64,000 nt of DNA, from NCBI RefSeq assembly GCF_963675165.1, contig NC_087383.1, positions 5,744,839-5,808,838 of the forward strand, written 5' to 3'. The notes beneath the pieces are model-generated. The model ran no database searches. It worked only from the letters and a program-made list of their open reading frames with translations, and was not told the origin of the DNA. A program made the translations under genes and the position numbers. Shown piece by piece: positions 62,933 to 64,000 of this stretch. Numbering within the stretch: position 1 is the first letter of the stretch; the number at the start of each line of letters is the position of its first letter. The DNA is from Halichondria panicea (lineage: Eukaryota > Porifera > Demospongiae > Suberitida > Halichondriidae).

Positions 62933-63332
62933 CTATAGTGGTGAGAGTTGTGGAAGTGTACGTGATAATAATTATGTGTAGTGATATTTGTAGCGTACAA
63001 ATAAACTCTGTAATAATAATTATACCACTATACAGTTTAGCAGGTTATTTTCGTATGGTGGATCTTTTCGCATTTTTATGTATTAATCATGATCACTGGA
63101 GCATTCCGTATAATTATTATAAGGCTGCTCAGTGGGTAGCTAGCTGAAGATCAGAGTGTTCTGGTATACATAGCTTTGGTATACTGTAAAACAGAACAAA
63201 ATTGCAGTGTGTTTGGACGCTATTATAGCATATAATTATAGCATATCGAATTGCTTAACCAACTCCCCGCGGTTGACGCAAATTTGCATCATTACGGAAT
63301 AAGCTGGTAACCGCGGATGACGCACATTTGTG

Positions 63333-63677
63333 TCAACCGCACATTACTCTACTCTTATTTAATTTGTGGTAAGCTACAACCTTCCTGAGCTCCACATCTC
63401 TGCAAGGCTTCTCCCCAAGGTCAACAGAAGCCATACCGTGTCCGATCACCATGCATAGATTAGCAATCAAAAATGTGCTTAAAATTTCGTGTGAAATTTG
63501 TTCAATATCAATCTCAAAAGTGAACATACATACATTATAATAAATTAATTCTATGGTACAACAACATAGGGGATGAGGTATCCTGGATAGTAGTGACAGT
63601 GAGTGGGACTTCTCAGACCCATAAGATGGTGGTGGTTCCATGGCAGTAGCAGTGATGATAGTTTCACAGACCTGCAT
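63333..63677 (-). CDS. Unrecognised 114-codon open frame
   Basis: The frame starts near a splice-acceptor-like TGCAG and reads VCETIITATAMEPPPSYGSE early and MVIGHGMASVDLGEKPCRDV later, which look coding-like, with an AT-rich hydrophobic middle that does not. It may be two exons of something larger or chance. No family recognised. Confidence 0.2.
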   Translation of the reverse strand: MQVCETIITATAMEPPPSYGSEKSHSLSLLSRIPHPLCCCTIELIYYNVCMFTFEIDIEQISHEILSTFLIANLCMVIGHGMASVDLGEKPCRDVELRKVVAYHKLNKSRVMCG

Positions 63678-63835
63678 GAGGAAGAAGGAGTATTACCAAC
63701 CAAGCAGAGAATCAATGGTTCTTACACACAAGTAGCACAGAACCATAAATAATTTAATTTTAAATGTAACCTTTGGGGTGGTGCCTAAAAGATCAAAAGA
63801 TTATCATGCAATCAATACACACACTAAATTGAATA

Positions 63836-64000
63836 CCGTATAGCGGGTAATTTTTGTGGGGTAAAATATTCGTTATTTTCGTGGGAAGGCTGACCTCCAC
63901 GAAATTTTAACGTTGGCGTGGCTTATCGGAACGTAGGAATGCCGTGCAGCCACGAGACTAAAACTCACGAAAACCACCTTTTCTTGAGTTGAATGAATTT
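63836..64000. repeat. MITE with TATAGCGGGTAATTTT end, cut by window edge
   Basis: Same family as 711-897; the left end GTATAGCGGGTAATTTTTGTG is visible and the right end runs out of the window. Confidence 0.75.

Overview
The window is animal nuclear DNA, most likely from a marine sponge (demosponge-like). The genes are split by short GT-AG introns, host genes are of metazoan type (RPS6, CKS, LRRC61, tandem SH2, ankyrin-Roc-Death), the sequence is AT-rich, and it is densely packed with DNA transposons, foldback elements, MITEs and dinucleotide runs. The assignment to sponges is inference from gene types and genome style. No rRNA, tRNA or CRISPR array was recognised. All exon models below were built by eye from splice sites and phase.

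Left part (1-13 kb). Short palindromic elements are followed by the last exon of a CKS1-type cyclin-kinase subunit (+), a complete five-exon ribosomal protein S6 gene (-), and a seven-exon LRRC61-like leucine-rich-repeat gene (+). Then come a 1.24-kb foldback element with TA target duplication, an orphan ankyrin exon, and a decayed non-LTR retrotransposon.

Middle-left (13.6-25.6 kb). A tandem-SH2 gene (+) has one intron split by a 5,078-bp DNA transposon (15553-20630). This element has long terminal inverted repeats and a 6-bp target duplication. It carries an integrase-type DDE transposase (+) and, convergently on the minus strand, two consecutive reading frames of ubiquitin-pathway character: a zinc-finger/SIM/UIM-like protein and a HECT-type E3 ligase with its catalytic cysteine. 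I regard this as the most interesting system in the window. A pogo-like MITE and a roughly 400-bp (GT)n tract follow.

Middle (27-37 kb). A transposon family with termini TAGCCTCGATCCCAGGCCG and perfect 9-bp target duplications (Mutator-like) occurs repeatedly; one copy contains fragments of a RecQ-like helicase. On the minus strand lie a small three-exon gene (possibly spindlin-like) and the 3' half of a large ankyrin-Roc-Death gene. Its upstream ankyrin repeats are probably encoded by 105-bp, phase 1-1 exons at 45.4, 48.7, 59.5 and 62.8 kb, so the gene would extend past the right edge and contain the transposons in its introns.

Right part (37-64 kb). This holds a broken mariner-like transposase, more 9-bp-TSD elements, a triplicated 345-bp unit with splice-donor-like ends, and a 3.6-kb Kolobok-like transposon (51417-55034, TTAA target site) with a 13-exon transposase and an intact convergent accessory gene. 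The remainder is repeats between the duplicated ankyrin exon units.
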